A stretch of DNA of 64,000 nt, taken from assembly GCF_900119075.1 (NCBI RefSeq), contig NZ_FPIP01000007.1:62001-126000 (forward strand), read 5' to 3'. The position numbers were made by a program, and so were the translations under genes. Origin of the DNA: Ruminococcus flavefaciens (GTDB taxonomy: Bacteria; Bacillota; Clostridia; Oscillospirales; Ruminococcaceae). Below are positions 41,344-51,429 of this stretch, piece after piece. The notes below the pieces were generated by a model. That model made no database searches. It saw only the letters and a program-made list of their open reading frames with translations, and had not been told where the DNA came from. Each line of letters begins with the position of its first letter. The stretch's first letter is position 1.

Positions 41344-43737
41344 GTGATAAATACAAATCCCTCAAATGCAATGAGGTTCAGATCAAAGATAGTTATGACT
41401 GCCGCTTTCAGTGTGCTTTTTGCGGCTGTAGCAGGCAATTTTTTCAAAATATCAGTTCTTGACAACAAGAAATATCAGAATATGGCTAACGACCAGCACT
41501 TCGGTTCGGTAAGCATATCAGCCCACAGAGGCTCTATCTACGACTCAAAGGGCGTTGCTTTTGCCAAGAGCGCTACCGTTTATAAGATATTCATCGATCC
41601 TAAGAGCTTCAAGGAGGATCTTGAAAGACTGGAAAAGCTTATAAACAAGCGTACAGTGGATATAGCCAACGGCACATATACTCCCGTTCTTGATGAGGAT
41701 GGCAATGATAAGAACAAGCTCCCTGCGTCAATAGACGAATTCAAGAACGACGCGGTGGCCTTCCTCTCGGTAAAGCTTGGCATAACTCCTGAGGAGATAA
41801 CAAAGGCTATGGATCAGGACACCCAGTATATCGTCCTTCAGGAACAGGTGGAAAAGCCTATCGCTGACGAGATAGACAATTACTTCAACGAGTGGGGCTT
41901 TGTTTCCATAAGAAACGAGGAAGATACAAAGCGCTATTATCCGCAGAAGGATCTTGCCGCTTCTGTTATCGGCTTTACCAACGGAAATGTTGCCTACGGT
42001 ATTGAGTCTTCCTATGACAAGTACCTCTCGGGAATTGACGGCAGAACCATATCTGCTGTGGACTCAAACGGAAACGCGCTCCCTTACAGATATTCCAAGA
42101 CCTTTGAGCCTAAGGAGGGCAACGACGTATACCTTACTATCGACAGAGAGATACAGTATATACTTGAAAAGAACTTAGAGGATATGGTAAGGACTCATTA
42201 CGTCAAGAACCGTGCCTGCGCTATCCTTATGGATCCGAAAACAGGCGCTGTTTACGGTATGGCTACATATCCTACCTTTGATCTCAACGAACCGTTCAAG
42301 GTATCGGATCAGACTATATTCAATAAGATATTCGCAGAAAAGAATATCACCGATCCTACGGAAAAGGATTTCAAGGAATATACTCCCGAAGCCAGAGAGC
42401 GTATGTGGAAGAACAAGTGCATAACAGAGACCTATGAGCCCGGTTCGGTATACAAGGTCATTACAAGCTCTGCGGCTATCGAGGAGAATGTCATAGATAT
42501 CGAGCATGACAGCTTCTACTGCGAGGGCTTCAAGAAATTTGAAGGTCATAAGGCTAATATCGACTGCTGGAAACTTGCTCCCGGTCATGGTATGCAGACC
42601 TTTCAGGAGGCTCTTACAAACTCCTGCAACCCTGCTTTCATGGATATCGGCGCAAAGCTGGGCAAGGATAAATTCTGCTATTACTTTGACGCATTCGGCT
42701 TCAGAGAGCCTACAGGAATAGACCTTCCTGCCGAGGTAGGCGGCAACAATATCAGCGCTGATAAAATGTCTCCTGTCGATCTTGCAGTTAGTGCTTTCGG
42801 ACAGTGCGAGACTATCACTCCTATGGAAATGATAACAGCCTGCTGTGCCTCAATAAACGGCGGATATCTGCTGAAGCCTTATGTAGTCGACAAGGTAGTC
42901 GACAGCGACGGAAACATCGTTCTCAAAAACGAGCGTACCGTTAGAAGACAGGTAATATCCGAGGATACATCGGCTAAGATGAGAAATGCTCTCTACAACG
43001 TTGTAGTCGGAAACGGCGCAGGCAACGTTAATATCAAGGGCTATGCTATCGGCGGCAAATCAGGTACATCTCAGCGACTCAGCGAGACCTCCCGTTACGA
43101 GGAGATCAAGGAGCAGGAGGACGCCACCCTGCAGGAATACGGTGCTTCGTATGTGTGCTTTACTCCTGCGGACGATCCAGAGCTGATACTTTTAGTGCTT
43201 GCTGATATGCCTGATAAGAGTGGCGACGGCTACTACGGAAGCAAGTGCGCTGTTCCTACAGCAAGAAATATCCTTACAGAGGTGCTTCCGTATCTCGGCA
43301 AGAGCCCTGAGTACAACGAGCAGGAGCTCAAGAATCTGGACGTCAAGGTACCGCTCCTCAAGGGCGCAAGCATTGATGAGGCTATAAAGACTCTTGACGG
43401 CATGGGCGTCAAGTACGAGAAGATAGGCAACGGCATCGAGGTCGTTGACCAGTCTCCGCTGACAGGCAAGGCTATAGCCAAGGACGGCTGTGTATACCTG
43501 TATACCGAAAAGGTGAACTACGCGGATACTCTGGTGACAGTTCCTTATCTGTACGGCTGTTCGCCAAGCGTTGCAAATCAGATAATCAACGACAGCGGTC
43601 TGAACTATACCACAAAGGGCGCTTCTGTCGAGCGTGACGGCGCTACTGTAAACAGTCAGTCCATTCAGGAGGGCAAGCAGGTGCCGAGAGGTACTACAAT
43701 AGAGCTTGAATTCATGGTAAATGAGATGAGCGACTGA
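41344..43737 (+). CDS. Class B penicillin-binding protein with two PASTA domains (SpoVD/FtsI type)
   Basis: 797 residues from a GTG at 41344 with AAAGGAAG 7 bases upstream; a TTG at 41320 is less likely. A membrane anchor (about 12-32) precedes the dimerisation domain (SISAHRGSIYDSKGVAFAKS) and the transpeptidase with SVYK (about 368), SCN (about 427) and KSGT (about 573), all intact. Two PASTA domains end it (about 660-795: VPLLKGASIDEAIKTLDGMG and VPYLYGCSPSVANQIINDSG). It cross-links septal wall together with FtsW. In Bacillus this place is taken by pbpB and spoVD, and either name could apply. Confidence 0.93.
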   Translation: MINTNPSNAMRFRSKIVMTAAFSVLFAAVAGNFFKISVLDNKKYQNMANDQHFGSVSISAHRGSIYDSKGVAFAKSATVYKIFIDPKSFKEDLERLEKLINKRTVDIANGTYTPVLDEDGNDKNKLPASIDEFKNDAVAFLSVKLGITPEEITKAMDQDTQYIVLQEQVEKPIADEIDNYFNEWGFVSIRNEEDTKRYYPQKDLAASVIGFTNGNVAYGIESSYDKYLSGIDGRTISAVDSNGNALPYRYSKTFEPKEGNDVYLTIDREIQYILEKNLEDMVRTHYVKNRACAILMDPKTGAVYGMATYPTFDLNEPFKVSDQTIFNKIFAEKNITDPTEKDFKEYTPEARERMWKNKCITETYEPGSVYKVITSSAAIEENVIDIEHDSFYCEGFKKFEGHKANIDCWKLAPGHGMQTFQEALTNSCNPAFMDIGAKLGKDKFCYYFDAFGFREPTGIDLPAEVGGNNISADKMSPVDLAVSAFGQCETITPMEMITACCASINGGYLLKPYVVDKVVDSDGNIVLKNERTVRRQVISEDTSAKMRNALYNVVVGNGAGNVNIKGYAIGGKSGTSQRLSETSRYEEIKEQEDATLQEYGASYVCFTPADDPELILLVLADMPDKSGDGYYGSKCAVPTARNILTEVLPYLGKSPEYNEQELKNLDVKVPLLKGASIDEAIKTLDGMGVKYEKIGNGIEVVDQSPLTGKAIAKDGCVYLYTEKVNYADTLVTVPYLYGCSPSVANQIINDSGLNYTTKGASVERDGATVNSQSIQEGKQVPRGTTIELEFMVNEMSD

Positions 43738-43808
43738 TATATTCAGCCAAAAACTATTACAGATAAAATAAATATTACTGAACAAAAGAAAGACAGGAGG
43801 CAGACACA

Positions 43809-45248
43809 ATGAAATTATGCGATCTTATCGAAAACAACGCCGTTACTGCTATAGGCGATACCGAGATAAGCTCAGTTACCGACGACACACGCAAAGTCAC
43901 CGAGGGAAGCCTCTTTGTCTGTGTAAAGGGCGGCAGCTTCGACGGACACACAGCGGCTAAAGAAATGCTGGAAAAGGGCGCGGCAGCTGTAGTCTGCGAG
44001 CGTGACCTCGGGCTGGGAGACAGACAGATAATCACAGAGAACTCCCGAAAGCTCTACGGTCAGATATGCTCGGCATGGTTCGGTCATCCCGAGCGCAAAA
44101 TGAAAATGATAGGCGTTACGGGAACTAACGGAAAAACTACTATCACCAATGTAATAAAGCATATCCTTATGAAGAACGGGCATAAAACAGGGCTCGTCGG
44201 AACGATACAGAACGAAATAGGAGATGAGATACTCCACACCGACAACACAACTCCGATGGCGTATGATTTCATGGGGCTGCTGGCAAAGATGGCAGATGCG
44301 GGATGCGAGTATGTTGTTATGGAGGTCTCCTCCTTCGGTCTGTGTCAGTACAGGATAGGCTCCTCATATTTCGATGTGGCTGTGTTCACAAATCTCACTC
44401 AGGATCATCTGGACTACCACAAGGATATGGAGGACTACTATCAGGCAAAGAAAATGCTTTTTGATATCTGCGACTGCGCTGTTATCAATGCGGACGACGA
44501 CTACGGCAGGAGACTCTTCGGTGAAGTGAGCTGCAAGAAACTTGGCTTCAGCGTAAAGGAGAATGCGGACTTCTATGCCGACGGCATAAAGATAAAGTCC
44601 ACAGGCTCAAGCTTCTGGTTCTGCAACGGCGACAAGTCACACCTTATCAAGACAAGAATGCCCGGACTTTTCAATGTATCGAACATCACGGCGGCAATTG
44701 CTGCCTGCCTTGAAGCAGGTCTCAATATCGAGAATATAATCCCTGCTGTTGAGGAATATAATGGTGTAAAGGGACGCTGCGAGGTAATACCTACAGGGCT
44801 GGACTTTACAGTAATCTGCGATTATGCGCACACTCCCGACGCTGTGGAGAATATCCTGCGAAGCGTTAAGGAGTACACCGAAAACGACCTTATCTGCCTT
44901 TTCGGCTGCGGCGGAAACCGCGACGCGGCTAAGCGCCCGAAAATGGCTAAGGCTGCGGCGAAATACGCCGACAAGCTCATAGTTACATCGGATAATCCCC
45001 GAAATGAAGAGCCCGAGGCTATCATAAAGGATATCCTCGTCGGTCTTGAGGGCACAGATGTGAACTATGATGTTGTAGTTGACAGAAAAGAAGCGATTTT
45101 TCATGCCTTGAAAATTGCTGAGAAAGGTGATATAATAGTACTTGCCGGCAAGGGACATGAGGATTATCAGATACTTGCAGGCATGGAGCATATACACTTC
45201 GACGAGCGCGAGATAGTCGCCGAGGGATTAAAGCTTCTCAATAAATAA
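43809..45248 (+). CDS. murE: UDP-MurNAc-L-Ala-D-Glu:meso-diaminopimelate ligase
   Basis: 479 residues. The ATP loop GVTGTNGKTTITNV, the block NLTQDHLDYHKDMEDYYQAKK with a carbamylated-Lys region, and GRCEVIPTG, CDYAHTPDAVE and FGCGGNRDAAKRPKM mark it as MurE. The substrate motif DNPR (TSDNPRNEEP) is the meso-diaminopimelate signature rather than the lysine type, so the wall should be of the DAP type. It adds the third amino acid of the stem. It follows the PBP by 71 bases. Confidence 0.96.
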   Translation: MKLCDLIENNAVTAIGDTEISSVTDDTRKVTEGSLFVCVKGGSFDGHTAAKEMLEKGAAAVVCERDLGLGDRQIITENSRKLYGQICSAWFGHPERKMKMIGVTGTNGKTTITNVIKHILMKNGHKTGLVGTIQNEIGDEILHTDNTTPMAYDFMGLLAKMADAGCEYVVMEVSSFGLCQYRIGSSYFDVAVFTNLTQDHLDYHKDMEDYYQAKKMLFDICDCAVINADDDYGRRLFGEVSCKKLGFSVKENADFYADGIKIKSTGSSFWFCNGDKSHLIKTRMPGLFNVSNITAAIAACLEAGLNIENIIPAVEEYNGVKGRCEVIPTGLDFTVICDYAHTPDAVENILRSVKEYTENDLICLFGCGGNRDAAKRPKMAKAAAKYADKLIVTSDNPRNEEPEAIIKDILVGLEGTDVNYDVVVDRKEAIFHALKIAEKGDIIVLAGKGHEDYQILAGMEHIHFDEREIVAEGLKLLNK

Positions 45249-45268
45249 AACTGGAGTTGTTATTTTAA

Positions 45269-46306
45269 ATGTCTTTCTGGATAGTAAATCTTGTAACTGC
45301 ACTTTTATCATTCGTCATTGCAGGAGTTTCGGGCATATTCCTTGTCCCGTTCCTGCATAAGATCAAATTCGGTCAGCCGATAAAGACTGTGGACGGTCCG
45401 AAATGGCACGAGAAGAAGCAGGGAACTCCTACAATGGGCGGTTTCATGTTCATAATCTCAACTGTGCTGACCTCTGTTGCAGGCTATTGGATATACAGGT
45501 GGGAAACAGGCGTTGACACAACGGATAAGGCGAGCTTCAAGCCCTTTTATCTGCTGCTGGCGGTAGTTCTCTTCTCTGTAGCATTCGGCGTTATCGGCTT
45601 TATCGATGACTACACAAAGGTTGCCAGAAAGAACAACGACGGACTTACTCCGTGGCAGAAGATAGCTATCCAGCTTGTGGTATCAGTTGGATTCCTTGCT
45701 GCCATACACTTCTTCGGTGACGGTGCTACAAGTATCGACCTCGGCTTCTGGAGAAGCCCCTCACTTGGTATATTCTATTATATATTGATGATACCTGTGA
45801 TAATTTACCTCACAAATGCGGTAAACCTCACAGACGGCGTGGACGGTCTCTGCGGCTCGGTGACATTCGTGGCAATGCTGATATTCACAGTATGCTGCTC
45901 GATACTCAAGCAGAATGAGATGACCTGCTTCACAATGGCTCTTGCAGGCGGCTGTCTGGGATTCCTTCTCTGGAACCTGAACCCTGCAAAGTGCTTCATG
46001 GGCGATACAGGCTCGATGTTCCTCGGCGCAGCCGTAACAGGCATGGGACTTATCCTCCACAAGCACCTGCTGCTTCTCCTTGTTGCTCTCGTGTACATCA
46101 TCGAGGCGCTTTCTGTTGTTATACAAGTCAGCTATTTCAAGTACACAAAGAAGAAGTACGGAGAGGGCAGACGTATCTTCAAGATGACTCCTATCCACCA
46201 CCACTTTGAAATGAGCGGCTTCAGCGAATACAAGATAGTGATAACTTTTTCGCTCTTCGGCATTATTTTCGGAGTTCTGGGCATAATTACACTGTTAGTT
46301 TTCTGA
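45269..46306 (+). CDS. mraY: Phospho-MurNAc-pentapeptide transferase MraY
   Basis: 345 residues with about ten membrane segments. The family signatures are present: KWHEKKQGTPTMGG, FIDDYTKVARKNNDGL, the Mg-binding NAVNLTDGVDGL, KCFMGDTGSMFLG and PIHHHFEMSG. It transfers phospho-MurNAc-pentapeptide to undecaprenyl phosphate, making lipid I at the inner membrane face. 20 bases separate it from murE. Confidence 0.97.
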   Translation: MSFWIVNLVTALLSFVIAGVSGIFLVPFLHKIKFGQPIKTVDGPKWHEKKQGTPTMGGFMFIISTVLTSVAGYWIYRWETGVDTTDKASFKPFYLLLAVVLFSVAFGVIGFIDDYTKVARKNNDGLTPWQKIAIQLVVSVGFLAAIHFFGDGATSIDLGFWRSPSLGIFYYILMIPVIIYLTNAVNLTDGVDGLCGSVTFVAMLIFTVCCSILKQNEMTCFTMALAGGCLGFLLWNLNPAKCFMGDTGSMFLGAAVTGMGLILHKHLLLLLVALVYIIEALSVVIQVSYFKYTKKKYGEGRRIFKMTPIHHHFEMSGFSEYKIVITFSLFGIIFGVLGIITLLVF

Positions 46307-46330
46307 ATCACATATATTTAAGGAGAAAAA

Positions 46331-47611
46331 ATGGCGTCAAGCAATTCACAGACACAAAGCCGCTTTGCCAAGTATAATCCCTTTTCGGGAGGCAGGCGCG
46401 GAGACCTGAGCCTTTCGTTCTTCGCTTATGTTATGATCTTGCTGGTCGTGGGTATCGTAATGATGTCCTCGGCAAGCTATGCATGGGCATACAGCGAGCA
46501 CGGCGGCGACGGTTTGTTTTATGCAAAAAAACAAGCGAAAAATGCCTTAGTCGGCTTTGCGGCTATGCTTTTTTTTATGAAAATGGACTATCACAACTTC
46601 AAGAACCTGAAGCTGCCCGTACTTAAAAAGCTTAATATCGCGAGCCTTATGTATATCGTCGGCGCAGCACTGCTGATAGCCGTTCTTTTTATCGGTAACG
46701 ACGAGGGCGGTACTATGGGTGCACGACGCTGGATAGACATCGGACCTCTTAACCTACAGCCCTCCGAGGTGGCAAAGCTGGCACTCATCATCTTTTTTGC
46801 CTACAGCATGGAGCGCGACGGCAAGAATATGAACACATTCAAGACAGGTATCCTCAAATATTCGATGATACTGGGCTTGTATGTGCTGCTCATCGGTCTT
46901 GAGAAGCATATCTCGGGTATTATCCTTATCAGCACTATCGCCGTAGCTATGATACTCTGCGGCGGCGTCAACAAGAAGCATTTCATCGGGCTCGGAGCGG
47001 CAGTTCTCGGACTGGCGATAGCCTATATATCATGGCAGGCACAGGTACCAGACAGCTACGTTGCGGTACGTATAAAGTCATGGAAAGATCCCTTTGCCGA
47101 TAAGCTCAACGATACGTGGCAGACCGCAAACTCACTTATCGCTATCGGCTCAGGCGGACTTTTCGGTCTTGGTCTGGGAAACTCCCGTCAAAAGTATCTC
47201 TATCTCCCCGAGACAAAGAACGACTTCGTTTTCCCGATAGTATGCGAGGAGCTTGGCTTCGCAGGAGCTCTTGCTATCATCATCGTATTCTTCCTTCTTA
47301 TTGTTGAAGGCTATTCTATCGCAGTACGCTGCAAGGACCGCTTCGGTATGCTCATTGCAGTCGGCATAACCACTCAGATAGGCATACAGACTGTCCTCAA
47401 CCTTGCCGTTGTAAGCAATCTTATACCGAATACAGGTATCAGCCTGCCGTTTTTCAGCTACGGCGGAACGGCGCTTATCATGCAGCTGGCGGAAATGGGT
47501 ATCATGCTGAATATATCTCAGCACAGGTATTACCCCGACGAAAAGCCCAAACAGAAAAAGACTAAGAAAGCGGCTCAGAGCAGTCCCAAGGCAGAGCCGA
47601 AAGGAGCATAA
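46331..47611 (+). CDS. ftsW: SEDS-family lipid II polymerase FtsW
   Basis: 426 residues. An N-terminal cytoplasmic stretch is followed by ten membrane segments. MMSSASYAWAY, ARRWIDIGPLNLQPSEVAKLALIIFFA, the long loop with WQTANSLIAIGSGGLFGLGLGNSRQK and NTGISLPFFSYGGTALI are the SEDS signatures; the conserved Asp of the active site lies near the KDPFADKLNDT segment. It polymerises glycan strands with the septal PBP. The tail is Lys-rich. Its location between mraY and murG supports FtsW rather than RodA. Confidence 0.95.
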   Translation: MASSNSQTQSRFAKYNPFSGGRRGDLSLSFFAYVMILLVVGIVMMSSASYAWAYSEHGGDGLFYAKKQAKNALVGFAAMLFFMKMDYHNFKNLKLPVLKKLNIASLMYIVGAALLIAVLFIGNDEGGTMGARRWIDIGPLNLQPSEVAKLALIIFFAYSMERDGKNMNTFKTGILKYSMILGLYVLLIGLEKHISGIILISTIAVAMILCGGVNKKHFIGLGAAVLGLAIAYISWQAQVPDSYVAVRIKSWKDPFADKLNDTWQTANSLIAIGSGGLFGLGLGNSRQKYLYLPETKNDFVFPIVCEELGFAGALAIIIVFFLLIVEGYSIAVRCKDRFGMLIAVGITTQIGIQTVLNLAVVSNLIPNTGISLPFFSYGGTALIMQLAEMGIMLNISQHRYYPDEKPKQKKTKKAAQSSPKAEPKGA

Positions 47612-47613
47612 GT

Positions 47614-48744
47614 ATGAGAGTTCTCATTGCCTGCGGAGGCACAGGCGGTCATATAAATCCGGGGCTTGCCATTGCTGATATCATAAAGAGCAAGTATCCC
47701 GATGCGGAGTTCCTCTTTGCAGGCACTCCAAAGGGCATGGAAGCAAAGCTGGTCCCTGCGGCAGGATACAAGCTTGAAACTATCAAGGTGGCAGGCTTCC
47801 AGAGAAAGATATCCATTGAAAATATCGGCAGGAATGCCAAGGCTGTGGCTTATCTTGTTACATCGGGTTCAAGAGCAAAGCAGATAATAGAGGGCTTCAA
47901 GCCCGATATCGCTATCGGTACAGGCGGCTACGCGGCAGGTCCTGTGATACGCAAGGCTGCAAGAATGGGCATACCTACCGCTATCCATGAGCAGAATGCC
48001 TATCCGGGCGTAACGAATAAGCTCCTCTCGAAAGAGGTGGACTACGTTATGCTCACAGTTAAAGAGGCTCTCAAGTTCATGGACGAGAGCAAGTTCGAGC
48101 ATAGCGTTACGGGACTTCCCGTAAGAAGCAATATCAACACCATGAGCCGCGAGGAGGCACGAAAGAAGCTGGGCTTTGACGACAGCTTTACCATACTTTC
48201 ATTCGGCGGCAGTCTCGGTGCAGGCTGTATCAACGATACCATGACCGAGGTCATCAAGTGGCACACAGGCAAAAAGCTTAATATAAACCATATCCACGGC
48301 TACGGCGGCATGGGAAAGGAGACCTTCCCGCAGGCTATGAAAGCCGCAGGCATACCGCTGAAATCCGACAGGCTTCGCATTACCGAGTACATAAACGATA
48401 TGGACGTTTGTCTTGCGGCGGCTGACCTTGTTATCTGCCGCTCGGGAGCTTCCACACTGGCGGAGCTTGAAGCCGCAGGAAAGGCTTCGATACTTATCCC
48501 GTCGCCTATCGTTGCAGGAAATCACCAGTATCACAATGCAATGGTTCTCGGCAACGCAGGAGCTGCTGTAGTTATCGAGCAGAAAGACGTTACCAACGAG
48601 CGCATGATAGCCGAGATAGAAAAGCTCTACGGCGACTCGGCAAAGGTAAAGTCCATGTCCGAAAGTGCAGCAAAGCTGCATCTTACGGATACAAATGAAC
48701 GCATACTTGCGGTAATTGAGAAATTACTTGCAAAAAACAAATGA
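47614..48744 (+). CDS. murG: Lipid II-forming GlcNAc transferase MurG
   Basis: 376 residues, a GT-B fold glycosyltransferase bound to the inner membrane face. GGTGGHINPGLAIAD opens the acceptor domain, HEQNAYPG contacts lipid I, and SFGGSLGA and CRSGASTLAELEAAGKASILIPSP bind UDP-GlcNAc. It starts two bases after ftsW. The repeat at 48750 follows its stop at once and separates it from murA. Confidence 0.97.
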   Translation: MRVLIACGGTGGHINPGLAIADIIKSKYPDAEFLFAGTPKGMEAKLVPAAGYKLETIKVAGFQRKISIENIGRNAKAVAYLVTSGSRAKQIIEGFKPDIAIGTGGYAAGPVIRKAARMGIPTAIHEQNAYPGVTNKLLSKEVDYVMLTVKEALKFMDESKFEHSVTGLPVRSNINTMSREEARKKLGFDDSFTILSFGGSLGAGCINDTMTEVIKWHTGKKLNINHIHGYGGMGKETFPQAMKAAGIPLKSDRLRITEYINDMDVCLAAADLVICRSGASTLAELEAAGKASILIPSPIVAGNHQYHNAMVLGNAGAAVVIEQKDVTNERMIAEIEKLYGDSAKVKSMSESAAKLHLTDTNERILAVIEKLLAKNK

Positions 48745-48749
48745 ATCAA

Positions 48750-48860
48750 AGTTGAGAGTTAAGAATTGAGAGTTGAAAGTTATGGTGTCGTCTGCGACGA
48801 CAAAATTTAAATAATGTGAGCGAAGCGAACACATCAACTCTCAACTCTACACTCTCAACT
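48750..48860 (+). repeat. GTTGAGAG-bounded inverted repeat element, copy 2
   Basis: Same family as 31495-31619: GTTGAGAGTTAAGAATTGAG at the left and ACTCTCAACTCTACACTCTC at the right, with GTCGTCTGCGACGAC and GTGAGCGAAGCGAACAC between. The core runs in the opposite orientation to copy 1. It lies between murG and murA inside the dcw cluster. Confidence 0.8.
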
Positions 48861-48926
48861 GTAAATCATTTTTGTAACATATCTCTCATTTGAAGCATAC
48901 TATACATAAAAATGCTGTGAGGTGGT

Positions 48927-50189
48927 ATGATGCAGAAATTTGTTATTACAGGCGGCAGACGCCTTTGCGGTGAGCTTGCCTTACAGGGCAGCAAAAACAG
49001 CTCCCTGCCAATAATGGCGGCGGCGCTCCTGTGCTGCGGCGATTGTACGCTGCACAGCTGTCCCAAGCTTACCGACGTTTATGCAGCCGCAAGGATACTC
49101 AACTGTGTGGGCTGCAAATGCAGCTTTGAGGGCAATACCGCGGTGATAAACTCCGAAAACATCGGAAGTACCGAGATATCCGAGGAGCTCATGCGTGAAA
49201 TGCGCTCGTCCATAATCTTTATGGGAGCTATGCTTGGCAGGGCAGGAGAATGTACTGTCAGCGTCCCCGGAGGCTGCGAGCTGGGACCTCGTCCCATAGA
49301 TATGCACCTTGCCGCTCTCAGGAAAATGGGAGTGGATATCCGCGAAAGCGGCGGCAGTATCATCTGCAAGGCTCCTTCTGGCAGAGCAAAGGGAGCTAAG
49401 ATATCCCTTGCGTTCCCGTCGGTGGGAGCTACCGAAAACATCATACTCTGCGCGGTTACGGCAGACGGTGAGACCGTCATAAACAATGCCGCCCGTGAGC
49501 CCGAGATATGCGACCTCTGCGGCTTTCTGCGAAGCTGCGGCGCTGACATATCAGGGGACGGCGAGAGCCGTATCATAATCAACGGAAAACATCAGCTTCA
49601 CGGCTGTGAATATACAATAATGCCCGACAGGATAGTCTGCGCGACCTATCTTTCAATGGTGGCGGCGACAAAGGGCGAGCTTATACTTACAAATGCCTGC
49701 GTTCCCGAAACAGAGCCTTTTTTATCGGTTCTGGAGCAGACGGGGTGCAGTATTTATACATCTGAAAAGAAAATATACCTTCGCAGCGGTTCACGGCTGA
49801 GAGCCGTCAGAGACAGGATAAGGACCATGCCCCATCCGGGCTTTCCCACTGACGCTCAGGCTGTGCTAATGGCTGCGCTTTGTGTTGCCGACGGCACCAG
49901 CGTTTTCGAGGAGAACATCTTTGACTGCCGCTATCGTCACACCGACGCTTTTGTAAAAATGGGCGCGGATATACAGGTGCTGGGCAAGGTCGCTGTCATA
50001 AAGGGCAGGGAAAAGCTTCATGGGGCAAATGTGGAGGCTACTGACCTGCGAGGCGGTGCAGCCATGGTCATCGCAGCTCTCTGTGCAGAGGGGAGCTCCG
50101 AGATAAGCCGTATCTGCCACATTGACAGAGGATATGAAAAAATGGAAGAAGCCGTAGGACTTTTCGGCGGAGATATGCGCCGCGTCTGA
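48927..50189 (+). CDS. murA: UDP-N-acetylglucosamine 1-carboxyvinyltransferase
   Basis: 420 residues, the first committed enzyme of peptidoglycan synthesis, transferring enolpyruvate from PEP to UDP-GlcNAc. LQGSKNSSLPIMAAALL, MRSSIIFMGAMLGRAGEC and VPGGCELGPRPIDMHLAALRKMG are present. The Cys in GGCELGPRP is the loop residue that fosfomycin alkylates in sensitive MurA, so the enzyme should be fosfomycin-sensitive. HPGFPTDAQAVLMA and TDLRGGAAMVIAAL end it. Many Firmicutes have two murA genes, and the second, if any, is outside the window. Confidence 0.96.
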   Translation: MMQKFVITGGRRLCGELALQGSKNSSLPIMAAALLCCGDCTLHSCPKLTDVYAAARILNCVGCKCSFEGNTAVINSENIGSTEISEELMREMRSSIIFMGAMLGRAGECTVSVPGGCELGPRPIDMHLAALRKMGVDIRESGGSIICKAPSGRAKGAKISLAFPSVGATENIILCAVTADGETVINNAAREPEICDLCGFLRSCGADISGDGESRIIINGKHQLHGCEYTIMPDRIVCATYLSMVAATKGELILTNACVPETEPFLSVLEQTGCSIYTSEKKIYLRSGSRLRAVRDRIRTMPHPGFPTDAQAVLMAALCVADGTSVFEENIFDCRYRHTDAFVKMGADIQVLGKVAVIKGREKLHGANVEATDLRGGAAMVIAALCAEGSSEISRICHIDRGYEKMEEAVGLFGGDMRRV

Positions 50190-50212
50190 GGCGGAAGGAA
50201 TCAGGAGAAAAT

Positions 50213-51343
50213 ATGAAAGACGTTGAAAAGACCAGTGTTGAAAGACAGAACAGCCGAAGACGCATAAGAAGACGTCAGAGATGGACTAATGTCTACGGAC
50301 TTGTGGTCATACTGCTTGTGCTCACCGTAGGCATAACTATAAGCTACACCTTTTTGTTCAACATAAACGAGATACGTGTGTCAGGGCAGTCGGATATGTA
50401 CTCTGCTGAGGAGATAGTTGAGGCTTCGGGCATAAACAAGGGCGACAACCTGCTGAGACTTGACTGTGAAAAGAGCGAGCAGAGGATACTTGACAAGCTT
50501 CTTTACGTTGAGACAGCTGTGGTCGACAGGGATTTCCCGTCATCGCTGGATATCACGGTAACAAAATGCATACCTGCCTTTAATGTGAACTACGGCGAAG
50601 GAACTCTCCTCGTCAGCAAAAAGGGCAAGATACTGGCTGATAACGGCTTCATAACCGACGGACTTCCTATTATATACGGCTTCGATCCTGCGGATCATAC
50701 CCCAGGTAAGCCTGCCGCTTCGGAAAACGAGCACAAGAACGACGCTTTTCATGAGCTTATATCAAGTATGTCTACCAAGGAAGACGGCAGCATAATGACT
50801 GTCGATATGAGCGACGAACACGCTATCATCGTAAATTACAAGAACGGCATGATATTCAAAATGGGCAACTGGAACGACGTTGAATACAAGCTGAATCTTG
50901 CGGATACAGTAATGCAGGATGAGACAGTCAAAGGCAAAAAGGGCTATCTGACTATGATAGGCACCAAGCAGTGCAGCTTCAGAACCAGCGACGGTCCTGT
51001 GGCAGTGCCAGGTGCTGAGGAGACTACGACACAGCCGATGACCGATGAATACGGTTTCCCTGTGATAAAGAGCGAGCACGATCCGAAGCAGGAGGAAATG
51101 CTCAATGAGTTCAACAATAACCGCGGTACTACCGAGCCGACAACTGCCGCACAGCAGTGGACAGACAACAGCGGATATAACGACGGAAGTCAGTGGAGCG
51201 ATAACAGCTATCAGCAGGATAACCAGTGGACGGACAACAGCCAGTGGTCTGACGATAACAGCTGGACGGATCAGAGTGCTCAATGGTCTGACAACAGCGG
51301 TGATACGGCAAATTATGACAGCAATGCTGTAAATCAGTGGTAA
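50213..51343 (+). CDS. ftsQ: FtsQ/DivIB division protein with Trp-rich repeat tail
   Basis: 376 residues: a basic cytoplasmic end (RQNSRRRIRRRQRW), a membrane segment (about 27-47), then a POTRA domain (FNINEIRVSGQSDMYSAEEIVEASGINKGDNLLRLD...YVETAVVDRDFPSSLDITVTK) and the beta domain. It holds FtsL and the septal PBP in the divisome. Residues 313-376 are an unusual tail of repeated QWxDNS units (QWTDNSG, QWSDNSY, QWTDNSQ and so on), exposed outside the membrane. The AGGAG site is 7 bases from the ATG. Confidence 0.9.
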   Translation: MKDVEKTSVERQNSRRRIRRRQRWTNVYGLVVILLVLTVGITISYTFLFNINEIRVSGQSDMYSAEEIVEASGINKGDNLLRLDCEKSEQRILDKLLYVETAVVDRDFPSSLDITVTKCIPAFNVNYGEGTLLVSKKGKILADNGFITDGLPIIYGFDPADHTPGKPAASENEHKNDAFHELISSMSTKEDGSIMTVDMSDEHAIIVNYKNGMIFKMGNWNDVEYKLNLADTVMQDETVKGKKGYLTMIGTKQCSFRTSDGPVAVPGAEETTTQPMTDEYGFPVIKSEHDPKQEEMLNEFNNNRGTTEPTTAAQQWTDNSGYNDGSQWSDNSYQQDNQWTDNSQWSDDNSWTDQSAQWSDNSGDTANYDSNAVNQW

Positions 51344-51429
51344 ATGCTTCAAAATGATGTAAAAAAATATAAGAATTTGCTGCTCGTTATTGTTTATTTC
51401 GCTGAAAATAAAAAATGTTTTATTAGGAC

